Below, one piece after another: positions 7,411 through 14,030 of a stretch of DNA of 23,565 bases; within the stretch, counting starts at the first letter, position 1, and every line of letters starts with the position of its first letter. This DNA comes from a virus. The DNA is taken from the IMG/VR virus record IMGVR_UViG_3300022745_000143, positions 1 to 23,565 of that record; one strand, 5' to 3'. The position numbers and the translations under genes are program-made. The notes under the pieces are model-generated. The model did not search any database and had not been told where the DNA came from. It saw only the letters and a list, made by a program, of their open reading frames with translations.

Positions 7411-7553
7411 CAATCTACGAAGTGGTTAGTTCTATATGTGCCTTTACGATTGCCGTATCTGCAATATCGACTTGCTTAGAGTTTCGTAAGTGGCGACGTG
7501 CCGTTGCGCCTATCCCTGAAGATACGAAAAAACGACCACGAAGAATCACTTGA
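7407..7553 (+). CDS. Small membrane protein (48 aa)
   Basis: ATG overlaps the stop of the preceding ORF (ATGA), with the purine-rich AAGAAGAAG upstream. One hydrophobic segment at about residues 5-24 (EVVSSICAFTIAVSAISTCL) is followed by a strongly basic tail (RKWRRAVAPIPEDTKKRPRR). This N-out, C-in layout is typical of small phage membrane peptides. Its last codons overlap the -35 box of the next promoter. Function unknown. Confidence 0.55.
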   Translation: MTIYEVVSSICAFTIAVSAISTCLEFRKWRRAVAPIPEDTKKRPRRIT

Positions 7554-7580
7554 CACGATTCATAACGTCTATGGTATAAT
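7550..7580 (+). promoter_or_regulatory. Strong sigma70-type promoter for the head genes
   Basis: TTGACA at 7550-7555 and TATAAT at 7575-7580 are both perfect consensus boxes, and TGG directly before TATAAT gives an extended -10. The spacer is 19 bases, two more than optimal, which the extended -10 may compensate. Expected start is near 7587, at the beginning of the structured leader. The -35 overlaps the stop of the upstream ORF. Confidence 0.8.
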
Positions 7581-7586
7581 TGCGTT

Positions 7587-7818
7587 GTGCTGAATCATGG
7601 GGATGAATGGTATCGCCTTAACTATCTTTCGGCCTGTCAAATTTATCGTTCATCCCCATACACAACCATTTATATCAAAGGTTAGCGTCCGTGACTCTAC
7701 TACGGATTGACCCTTGCCTAGTAGCAGGGGATTAACCTTTGGTGTCACTGAATTGGACTCTTCAAGGCTATGCGAAAGTATCCTCAAACCGGGGAGTCTC
7801 TTTATTTGGAGTCCACAA
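7587..7818 (+). ncRNA. Structured leader RNA, candidate cis-regulator
   Basis: No gene lies here. Domain 1: 7597-7607 pairs with 7649-7659 (11 bp), extended by 7608-7612 with 7644-7648, including two G-U pairs; GTG/CAC pairing outside (7587-7589 with 7661-7663) continues it. Domain 2: 7672-7684 pairs with 7733-7745 (13 bp, two G-U) and encloses two hairpins, 7688-7692/7702-7706 and 7711-7717/7724-7730, whose loops are complementary (7698-7701 with 7720-7723). A GCGAAAG hairpin follows at about 7766-7783. GGACTC at 7755-7760 can pair either with 7794-7799 or with 7809-7814, the latter covering the ribosome-binding site GGAG (7808-7811) of the next gene. It may be a translational switch, a stability element or an independent small RNA. 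Confidence 0.6.
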
Positions 7819-8121
7819 ATGCGCCCCATGAAATCTAAAGCAGTTCCTATTCCAAAAGGGCCGGTTGTGCCGACTCCGATGCTTATGCCTGAACCAAAAC
7901 CGGTCGCGGGTATGCCAATGCTAGGCAGTATGGGAGTTGCACCTCCTGCGGGTATCCCTACCCCTTCGCATACGTCGGCGGCACACCTGAATCTTGCTAA
8001 TGTGCAAGGTAAGTCTGCCAAGGCACCTAAGACCGCGCCTATCGCAAAGGCACTTATCTCTCCCGTGCGTAAGAAGTCGGCGTTTCCTCCGCATCCGCTT
8101 AGTAAGAAGAAGGGTTTATAG
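7819..8121 (+). CDS. Pro/Lys/Met-rich small protein (100 aa)
   Basis: The frame runs back to a TTG at 7714, but that part is the structured leader. ATG 7819 has GGAG seven bases upstream and is chosen; ATG 7828 is also possible. The protein is low-complexity: many Pro, Met, Ala and Lys, with a basic C terminus (PLSKKKGL) and no predicted globular fold. The segment GMPMLGSM resembles APMLGGLN in the next protein, which suggests related or co-functioning small proteins. It precedes the portal gene. It could be a minor virion or assembly protein; this is an inference from position only. Confidence 0.65.
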   Translation: MRPMKSKAVPIPKGPVVPTPMLMPEPKPVAGMPMLGSMGVAPPAGIPTPSHTSAAHLNLANVQGKSAKAPKTAPIAKALISPVRKKSAFPPHPLSKKKGL

Positions 8122-8123
8122 AC

Positions 8124-8351
8124 ATGAAGAAAGCATCCTATGGCACGAACAAGGCCAAGAAGATCGGCACTAACGCCTTACCTAAGCACCCTGCACGTCA
8201 TGCCGGTTCTAAGACCCTTAAACCTAAGGTGCAAGCGGTTAAGATGAAGGCTATGGATGCACCGATGCTAGGTGGCCTGAATAGCAAACCAATGACGGCA
8301 CCAGTTACGGGCAAGAAGATGAAAAAGTCTTGCGACGGAGATATGGACTAA
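8124..8351 (+). CDS. Lys-rich small protein (75 aa)
   Basis: Starts two bases after the preceding stop, with AAGAAGAAGGG upstream. About one quarter of residues are Lys (for example KKASYGTNKAKKIG, KVQAVKMKAMD, GKKMKKSCDGDMD), giving a very basic, probably disordered chain. Shares PMLGG with the neighbouring 100-residue protein. Such charge could serve DNA binding within the capsid or RNA binding, but no family was recognised. The portal gene begins one base after its stop. Confidence 0.65.
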   Translation: MKKASYGTNKAKKIGTNALPKHPARHAGSKTLKPKVQAVKMKAMDAPMLGGLNSKPMTAPVTGKKMKKSCDGDMD

Positions 8352-8352
8352 C

Positions 8353-10623
8353 GTGTTTTCCTTTGGTGGGCGTAAAACCAAACTGAATACTGGCACGGTT
8401 CCTAAGAGTCCAAGTGGCCCACCGGCACTCATTGACCCTGATCTTCCCCGTATCCCTGTAGAGGCATCTAACCTCAAAAACGGGGATATTCCTGCGGGTC
8501 GTGGTGCTATCCCTAATCCCGGTTCGCGTGAGTACAAAGACCTCGTTAACGAGTGCATGGATGTGTACAACGCGGCGCGTGAGGTAAACCAACTTCGTTT
8601 ACAGAAGTGGGAACTATATCAACGGTGCTACGACGGCGATCAGTGGGCGGTGATTGACGAGAACAGTGGTGTTATCGACTCCCGCGAGGACGAGTACGAC
8701 CTCGACCGTAGCAAGACGTTCAACTTCACGTTCCACATTGTAGAGAGACTGATCTCCTACCTTACTCAGAATGACCCGCAAGTATCGTGTCACCCGCTCT
8801 GTGAGACTCCTCTTGATAAGCAAGCGGCACTAGAGGCGGATGGGTTGTCGGGCAAGATGTACCGCGACCACGACATACGAGAACTACGAAAGAGACAGAT
8901 TCGCCATGCACTTGTCACAACGACTTCATATCGCTATTGGGGTTGGGATTCAAGTAAATACGATCTAATCCCTAAGTACGATGAAATGACGGGCGAAATG
9001 CTAGGCGCGTCCCGTGAACAGGTTGGTGGTGTATGGGTTGACGTGCTTAGTGGTCGTGAAGTGTTTTGGGATTCCTCGACACGTCGGCATGAAAATGCGT
9101 ATCAGTGTGTGATACCCCGTGTTAAGCCGCTATCGTGGCTACAAGCGACCTATGGCGATGCGGCCTATGGTCTTACTGCCGATGCTTCCTCTACCGGATA
9201 CGTGACTCCCTTGCCCTACTATGAGGGTGATAAGTTAATCACTCCCGTTGCAGGGAATGGTAAGCGTCGTGATTGTTGCAATGTGTACGAATGGTTGGTT
9301 CGTCCTAACCCGATGGGTAAGTGGAAGAACGGCCTGTACATGGTCGTTGCAAACGGACGTATCCTCTATAAGAGTGATTGGCCTTGGGCAGATAAAGAGA
9401 ACTGGCCCTTGTCGCCTATCTCCTACGCGCCGAACGATACTGTGCCTTATGGCAAGTCACTTGTTGAACTACTCTTTGACGCACAGCAGACAATCAATAA
9501 AGAAACGTCTCGCATCCTTGCACGTCTTGAGAAAGACAAGCGGATTGTGTTCATTCAGAAGTTGTCGGGCGTTGCTACTGATGACTTCGTAGAACTCAAA
9601 GACTTGTACAAGTCGTACTACAATCCGGGTAGTGCCGCTCCGACCGTTGCTAATATGCCTCCTATCAACGGCGATCATGTGATGATGATTGACCGTGCTA
9701 TTGCGTTCATGGAGCGTATCAGCGGTATGGTAGATGTGATGCGAGGTGAGACACCTGCTTCTCAAATGTCAGGGTATATGTACGACATCATGACAGAGAG
9801 TGCCACCGGTATCCTTGCGCCGCTCATGCAGGACATTGGGCGCAACGAAGTCAACTTCCTCAAGGGTGTTATCAGTGAGTATGCCGACAAGGGTTCACCC
9901 GAACTTATGATGGGTCTTGACCCACGCGGCAACAAACCGACTATGCCCGGTATAGGTGTAGGGCAAGTAACGGCACTACAGGCGATCTCAGACGGGGGAC
10001 AGGTAGAACTCTATCTAGCACCGACAAGCGGCCTCCTGAAGTCACCAGCGGGGCAGGAGAAGGAACTCATGGAGAAGTACCATGAGGGACTACTTGGGCC
10101 GGTTGGTACGCCTGATGCTTCTATGGTGTTCTGGCAACTCACAAACTCGCCGTTGTCTACAAAGGTTCTCCCGCTTCTTGAGGCGCAACGACAGCAACTC
10201 GCTCAAATGGCACAGCAACAACCCGACCCCTCTGCTATTGAACAAGCGAAGGTTCAAGCACAGATTCAGGTTGTTCAGGCCAAGGGCGAGAACGATCAAG
10301 AGCGACTTCGGCTTCAGCACAACCTGAAGCTACAGGAAATGCAAGCACAAGCAAGTCTTGATGCAATGGTTGAAGATTCACAACGCGAGGTTGCGGATGC
10401 TAGACTACCCCAAGACCTAGCGATTCAAGACCATGTTGCACGAACCGAGCAAGAAGCAGAGCAACAACGAACCTCTATGGAGGTGCAGAAGGCACTACTC
10501 CAGCACCACCTAGGACAGCAAGCAGAGACGGTAAAGCATGGTCGTGACCTTGAGAAGATCAAGGCACAAGGGATGCTTCAGAAGATGATGCAACCTAAAC
10601 CCTCTGCAAAGACAAAGAAGTAG
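8353..10623 (+). CDS. Portal protein
   Basis: A 756-residue protein with a GTG start one base after the previous stop; GGAG lies about 12 bases upstream. It forms the dodecameric ring at the capsid vertex through which DNA passes. Supporting features: position after TerL and before the scaffold and capsid genes; the typical portal opening with EVNQLRLQKWELYQRCYDGD (about 76-95); conserved-looking wing and stem segments such as NKETSRILARLEKDKR and the PINGDHVMMIDRAIAFMERI region; and a long Gln/Glu-rich coiled coil from about residue 608 to the end (barrel or crown helix), ending in a basic tail. The size and Gln-rich barrel resemble portals of podoviruses. Confidence 0.88.
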   Translation: MFSFGGRKTKLNTGTVPKSPSGPPALIDPDLPRIPVEASNLKNGDIPAGRGAIPNPGSREYKDLVNECMDVYNAAREVNQLRLQKWELYQRCYDGDQWAVIDENSGVIDSREDEYDLDRSKTFNFTFHIVERLISYLTQNDPQVSCHPLCETPLDKQAALEADGLSGKMYRDHDIRELRKRQIRHALVTTTSYRYWGWDSSKYDLIPKYDEMTGEMLGASREQVGGVWVDVLSGREVFWDSSTRRHENAYQCVIPRVKPLSWLQATYGDAAYGLTADASSTGYVTPLPYYEGDKLITPVAGNGKRRDCCNVYEWLVRPNPMGKWKNGLYMVVANGRILYKSDWPWADKENWPLSPISYAPNDTVPYGKSLVELLFDAQQTINKETSRILARLEKDKRIVFIQKLSGVATDDFVELKDLYKSYYNPGSAAPTVANMPPINGDHVMMIDRAIAFMERISGMVDVMRGETPASQMSGYMYDIMTESATGILAPLMQDIGRNEVNFLKGVISEYADKGSPELMMGLDPRGNKPTMPGIGVGQVTALQAISDGGQVELYLAPTSGLLKSPAGQEKELMEKYHEGLLGPVGTPDASMVFWQLTNSPLSTKVLPLLEAQRQQLAQMAQQQPDPSAIEQAKVQAQIQVVQAKGENDQERLRLQHNLKLQEMQAQASLDAMVEDSQREVADARLPQDLAIQDHVARTEQEAEQQRTSMEVQKALLQHHLGQQAETVKHGRDLEKIKAQGMLQKMMQPKPSAKTKK

Positions 10624-10633
10624 CAATACTATC

Positions 10634-10660
10634 ACGGGTTATAGAGTCCCGTAAACTCTA
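10634..10660 (+). other. Candidate H-type pseudoknot after the portal gene
   Basis: ACGGG (10634-10638) pairs with CCCGT (10648-10652). The loop carries TAGAGT (10642-10647), complementary to ACTCTA (10655-10660). The two helices could form a pseudoknot or be alternatives. It sits in the 69-base gap between portal and scaffold genes, upstream of the ribosome-binding site AAGGA. Confidence 0.35.
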
Positions 10661-10692
10661 CTCGGTCTAATCAACCGTAAAAGGATACGATC

Positions 10693-11985
10693 ATGGGTCG
10701 CCGACCTTCACAACCTGATATGCCCGTAGTGTTTGATGAACCGCTTGACGATATTAGTTCAGATGCGTCGTTTGACACTTCTGAGTCGCCTGTATCTGAT
10801 GTACCTCCGGTGGTAACGTATGGCGAGGATGATATTCTTGCCGCACTTCGTTCCGCACCGACGTTTAAGGAAGGTTCGTTTTCGGATAACACCTTTGACT
10901 TGATGCCTTCTGCTCACCAAGACACCATTCGTGATAGTGAGAGCAATCCGCTCTCTGATCTCGAAATGACTGCTCGTTCCTTCCGCTCTAACGTCAACCT
11001 AGAAGATGATGAAGATGGAGACGAAGATGATGGTTTTGGTGAAGGTGAGGAAGCAGATGCAGACGAGCAAGCGGAGCGCGACTTCCTTCTATCGGAAGAT
11101 GAAGACGAAGGCGAAGAAGCGGGAGACACGGACGAAGAGGGCGAAGATGCGAACGAGGACGATGGAGCAGATGAACTAGAAGATGGTACACCTGCACCTA
11201 AGACTCGCAAGACTGCCGCTGACAAGGCACTAGAGGAGCGAATCGCCGCACAAGAAAAGGCGTTTAACGACAGACTAGCAGAAATGCAAAAGGTACTTGA
11301 CGCTAACCTTGCGGAGGTTCAGAGGGCAAAGGCCGAGGCACTTGCTGAGAAGCAAGAACTCTCCTTACAATCTGAGCGACAGAAACAAATCTCTATCGCA
11401 GAGGCAGAGGTTCGTGCTAAGTTCGTTGACCTAGAAGAACTTGATAACGATGCTTTTCGTGAACTCGTAGATGCCCGTGTTTCCAAGTGGGAGGGCGGTC
11501 GTCGCGAGGAGTTAGGCAAGCAAGCGGCACAAGAGGCGCAGAAGGCAAATGCTGAGTTTCAAGCACAGCAAGTGCAACTACAGCGTCAACAGTCCTATGC
11601 TTCCTACAAGGCGAATCTACCCAAGGGCCATGAACTCATGGGTGTAGAGGCGATTGAGGGGCAAGGGACATGGGCCGACCTAACAGCAGAAATGCACGAA
11701 GCACTTGCCGTTGCGGGTTTAGAAGTGCCTAACTTCGCTGAGTTTGCTTCTAACTTTGCACCGATGCTTCAAGCGGTTCACCAACGCGGCTTCAAGGCGG
11801 GTGCGGCAAAAGCAACGGCACGGGCGGCGCGTGGGAAGTCTGCTCCTCCTCCCATCACGGGAGAGGGTGGCGGCTCACAACCAACGGCAAAAGCAACCGG
11901 CAAACCTAGTTTCCAACTCCCGACGAGTCTAGCGAACTGGGTGCCAAACTATCTCGGAGATATGCAGAGTAAGCGTGGTCGGTAG
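10693..11985 (+). CDS. Putative scaffolding protein
   Basis: Start ATG has AAGGA seven bases upstream. The 430-residue protein lies between portal and major capsid genes, the standard place for a scaffold, which guides prohead assembly and then leaves. Residues about 103-165 are an almost uninterrupted Asp/Glu run (EDDEDGDEDDGFGEGEE and later), and 175-300 form Gln/Ala/Glu-rich coiled coil. The C terminus (about 370-430) is basic with Pro/Gly linkers and a final QLPTSLANWVPNYLGDM segment, suited to capsid-protein contact. Scaffolds share composition rather than sequence, so the call rests on layout and position. No protease motif was seen. Confidence 0.75.
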   Translation: MGRRPSQPDMPVVFDEPLDDISSDASFDTSESPVSDVPPVVTYGEDDILAALRSAPTFKEGSFSDNTFDLMPSAHQDTIRDSESNPLSDLEMTARSFRSNVNLEDDEDGDEDDGFGEGEEADADEQAERDFLLSEDEDEGEEAGDTDEEGEDANEDDGADELEDGTPAPKTRKTAADKALEERIAAQEKAFNDRLAEMQKVLDANLAEVQRAKAEALAEKQELSLQSERQKQISIAEAEVRAKFVDLEELDNDAFRELVDARVSKWEGGRREELGKQAAQEAQKANAEFQAQQVQLQRQQSYASYKANLPKGHELMGVEAIEGQGTWADLTAEMHEALAVAGLEVPNFAEFASNFAPMLQAVHQRGFKAGAAKATARAARGKSAPPPITGEGGGSQPTAKATGKPSFQLPTSLANWVPNYLGDMQSKRGR

Positions 11986-12018
11986 GCCATAGCGCGAGGG
12001 CATCACTTTCCGAAAACC

Positions 12019-12109
12019 GGGCGATGATTCGTTATCGCCCTTACCCCTTCGATGGGGCGGGTTCTCTCTGAGAACAATCTAGGCCATTTAGGGATTCCCT
12101 ATGTGGCCT
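12019..12109 (+). promoter_or_regulatory. Hairpin-rich leader upstream of the capsid gene
   Basis: The 169-base gap holds four hairpins: 12019-12027/12032-12040 with a UUCG loop; 12044-12047/12054-12057; GTTCTC/GAGAAC at 12061-12066/12070-12075; and a two-part stem 12081-12086/12104-12109 with an inner stem 12089-12093/12097-12101. No clear promoter or U-tract terminator is seen. Such arrays often protect or process the abundant capsid mRNA. Confidence 0.55.
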
Positions 12110-12154
12110 TTGTCTTTAGTTCCTTGGCGGATAGTCAAGGGCAGGAGAAAAACA

Positions 12155-13222
12155 ATGGCAGTTAGTACAACGGCCCTCAACTACTCTGAGTATGCGCTCC
12201 TTGCTGACGTTCCTCAGCGTAACCGTGAGGCGGCCCTCTCGTTCATCAAGTACGGTTCCGTGCTTACCGACATTGCGACTAAGACCGAGAACACCCTTGA
12301 GTCTAGTGGTATGCGCTATCTTGGGTTTAGCAACACTCCGGGCTGGGTAAACATCAACGAAGCACCGTCTGCTACCAAGAACGTCCCGTCTCCATGGGCC
12401 GAGCAGAAGTACATGGCGGCGTTCAACGTTGAGGTTTCTAAGGTCTATGCGGCGGCCAAGGGCAGTGGTGGTCTTTCGGCCCTCACCAACAAGATGCTTG
12501 ACCCTGCGGTCATGGCGCACGTCTTTGACCTGAACTACAAGTTCTTCAACAACCGTCGCAGTGCTATCACCGGTAGCACCACGGACGGTACTGCTGACTT
12601 CAACAGCAAGTGTTTCAATGGACTTCGCTATCGCCTGAGTGCGGCGGGTCGTTCACAGTACGGTATTCCCTCGGAATGTAAGATCACCTCTTCGAGTGCT
12701 GACCTCACCTCGGCGAATATCTCTTCGTCTAACGTGATGAAGGTGTACCGTGCGATGCTTGACGCTCTTGAGATTGTCGGCGCACCGGACGGTGAGAACT
12801 GTACGTTCTACGCCAACCAGAACGTGTGGTCGGGTCTTGAGGCATCCCCGCTTGTCACGACTCACTCGCTCTTTGGCGATGACAACGATATGTTCGGCAA
12901 TAAGGTGCTTACCTTGCGTAACGCCAAGATTCGCCGTGCGGGTCGTGCCGTTCCTAACACTGCCGGTACTCAGGCACAGATTCTTCCGAACACCGAGGAT
13001 TCAACCGGTGAACTGATTGGTTCTAGCACCCTGACTTCTATTTTCTTGGTGAAGTCCGGTGCTGATTCCTTCTGCTTCAACCAGTTCAAAGCCCCCGGTG
13101 CTGACGACCCACGTCAAGCGGAAGATGGTGTGACTTGGCTAACTACTTGGTGGAACCTGTATGGCCTTGAGCAACAGAACAACCGTGCAATCGCGCAGAT
13201 TTACGGCATCACTGCGGCCTAG
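12155..13222 (+). CDS. Major capsid protein
   Basis: The main shell protein. The frame extends back to an ATG at 12101, but that lies in the last leader hairpin; ATG 12155 has AGGAG seven bases upstream and gives MAVSTTALNYSEYALL, so I choose it (355 aa). Size, location directly after the scaffold-like gene and the amino-acid character (beta-rich, ending in an MCP-like GLEQQNNRAIAQIYGI) fit an HK97-fold capsid protein of the kind found with Bbp16/Bbp17-type podoviruses. The codon use is smooth and the leader is highly structured, as expected for a heavily expressed gene. The fold itself cannot be proven by eye. Confidence 0.85.
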   Translation: MAVSTTALNYSEYALLADVPQRNREAALSFIKYGSVLTDIATKTENTLESSGMRYLGFSNTPGWVNINEAPSATKNVPSPWAEQKYMAAFNVEVSKVYAAAKGSGGLSALTNKMLDPAVMAHVFDLNYKFFNNRRSAITGSTTDGTADFNSKCFNGLRYRLSAAGRSQYGIPSECKITSSSADLTSANISSSNVMKVYRAMLDALEIVGAPDGENCTFYANQNVWSGLEASPLVTTHSLFGDDNDMFGNKVLTLRNAKIRRAGRAVPNTAGTQAQILPNTEDSTGELIGSSTLTSIFLVKSGADSFCFNQFKAPGADDPRQAEDGVTWLTTWWNLYGLEQQNNRAIAQIYGITAA

Positions 13223-13292
13223 TCCTAGGGACTATCGTTTCTTGCCGCTCCTGATATGGGGCGGCATTGCACAATAACCTAGTTCGCTAGGT
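13220..13292 (+). promoter_or_regulatory. Three hairpins between capsid and cement genes
   Basis: TAGTCC/GGACTA starts on the capsid stop codon (13220-13225/13229-13234). A nine-pair GC-rich stem follows (13243-13251/13258-13266, one G-U, loop TGATAT), with no U-tract after it. The third is ACCTAG-TTCG-CTAGGT (13277-13292), a UUCG-capped stem directly before the GAGGA ribosome-binding site. They may stabilise the capsid mRNA 3' end or attenuate read-through. Confidence 0.55.
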
Positions 13293-13305
13293 GAGGATAT
13301 AAACA

Positions 13306-13692
13306 ATGGCAGTAGATGCCCTTTGTTCTCTCTATAGTGCTTCTATTACCTCTGCGGGTAGTAGTGGCACGGCATTTGACTTGAAGATCGGCACCCCTGC
13401 GGAGGGGTTGCCGATCAAGGTCAAACTTAGCGGAGGTGCTACCTCCTCGTCCACGACCACAATGGCGATCAGTATCACTGCGTCGGATGATAACTTCACC
13501 ACGACTCATGAGACGCTGTACTCGAAAACCATTACCTTTACCACGACTAACTACGCACAGGATTTTGAGGAGGTTTACTCCATCCAAACCCAGCGTCGTT
13601 ATATTCGCGTGGTTGTTGGAAACCCCGGTGCTACCCTTGGTACTGCGGCGGTGGTTAGTGTGGATATTGTTACGGGCAAGTTGAACCCGTAA
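13306..13692 (+). CDS. Putative capsid cement/stabilisation protein
   Basis: A 128-residue, Ser/Thr/Gly/Val-rich protein directly after the major capsid gene. The alternating pattern (AISITASDDN, KTITFTTTN, RRYIRVVVGN, AAVVSVDIVTG) suggests a beta-sandwich. Position, size and strand pattern match the small jelly-roll cement proteins such as Bbp16 of Bordetella phage BPP-1, which bind the outside of the capsid. This is a pattern-level match and not a proven homology. It could also be a head fibre base. The start has GAGGA upstream, immediately after a UUCG hairpin, and a strong terminator-like hairpin follows the gene. Confidence 0.5.
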   Translation: MAVDALCSLYSASITSAGSSGTAFDLKIGTPAEGLPIKVKLSGGATSSSTTTMAISITASDDNFTTTHETLYSKTITFTTTNYAQDFEEVYSIQTQRRYIRVVVGNPGATLGTAAVVSVDIVTGKLNP

Positions 13693-13698
13693 GTCAAT

Positions 13699-13730
13699 GA
13701 GAGGGTGTCCTAGGACACCCTCTCTCTTCT
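13699..13730 (+). terminator. Rho-independent-like terminator after the cement gene
   Basis: A 26-base perfect inverted repeat at 13699-13724 (arms 12 bp around TA; as RNA, 11 bp with a CTAG loop), followed by TCTTCT. The stem is GC-rich and the pyrimidine tail is fair rather than perfect. It lies seven bases after the stop and would reduce read-through from the head genes into the next block. Confidence 0.7.
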
Positions 13731-13745
13731 TGATAGGAGTAGTTA

Positions 13746-14030
13746 ATGCCTGTTTTCCCATGCACCGAATTAGAGTTTTCAACCTTCATTGGCCAAATCT
13801 TCCCAACGGGAGGACTACCAACGCAAGGCGATATTGAGGACTTCTGGCAGATTATCGAAGTGTGGGTAAGCGATGAGTTTGGCGATGCTATATTCCATGG
13901 CACGGTAGGCGACTCACTTGTGCCAACAATCACTTCCCCTTCTGACTTGATTAGCAAGTTAGAGACGATTGCAAACACGGCATATCCCGGCGTTAACTGT
14001 TGGGCCGAACCCGTGCAAGAGGGTGGATAA
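13746..14030 (+). CDS. Hypothetical protein (94 aa)
   Basis: Start ATG has AGGAG eight bases upstream, right after the terminator. The protein is acidic, with an N-terminal FPCTELEFSTFIGQIFP, a PTQGDIEDFWQIIEVWVSDEF amphipathic helix region and two cysteines (6 and 85). No signal peptide or membrane segment is clear and no family was recognised. It is four bases or less from the PAS-protein gene (stop at 14030, GTG at 14031), so it is likely co-translated with it. Confidence 0.7.
   Translation: MPVFPCTELEFSTFIGQIFPTGGLPTQGDIEDFWQIIEVWVSDEFGDAIFHGTVGDSLVPTITSPSDLISKLETIANTAYPGVNCWAEPVQEGG

Noticed and set aside
7587-7745. Purine riboswitch or hammerhead ribozyme identity for the leader
   Set aside because: The three-way junction invites the comparison, but the conserved junction bases of purine riboswitches and the CUGANGA/GAAA core of hammerheads were not found in place.
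7714-7818. Upstream extension of the 100-residue protein from a TTG
   Set aside because: The extension lies in the structured leader, and ATG 7819 has GGAG at the correct distance.
10914-11225. A Ser-rich minus-strand frame opposite the scaffold gene
   Set aside because: It is the complement of the Asp/Glu run (GAA, GAT) and has no independent support.
12101-12154. Upstream start for the capsid protein
   Set aside because: The ATG at 12101 is inside a leader hairpin and lacks a ribosome-binding site; ATG 12155 has AGGAG seven bases before it.
13279-13782. A 167-codon minus-strand frame across the cement gene
   Set aside because: It crosses the UUCG hairpin, the cement gene and the terminator; the plus-strand genes have proper ribosome-binding sites.
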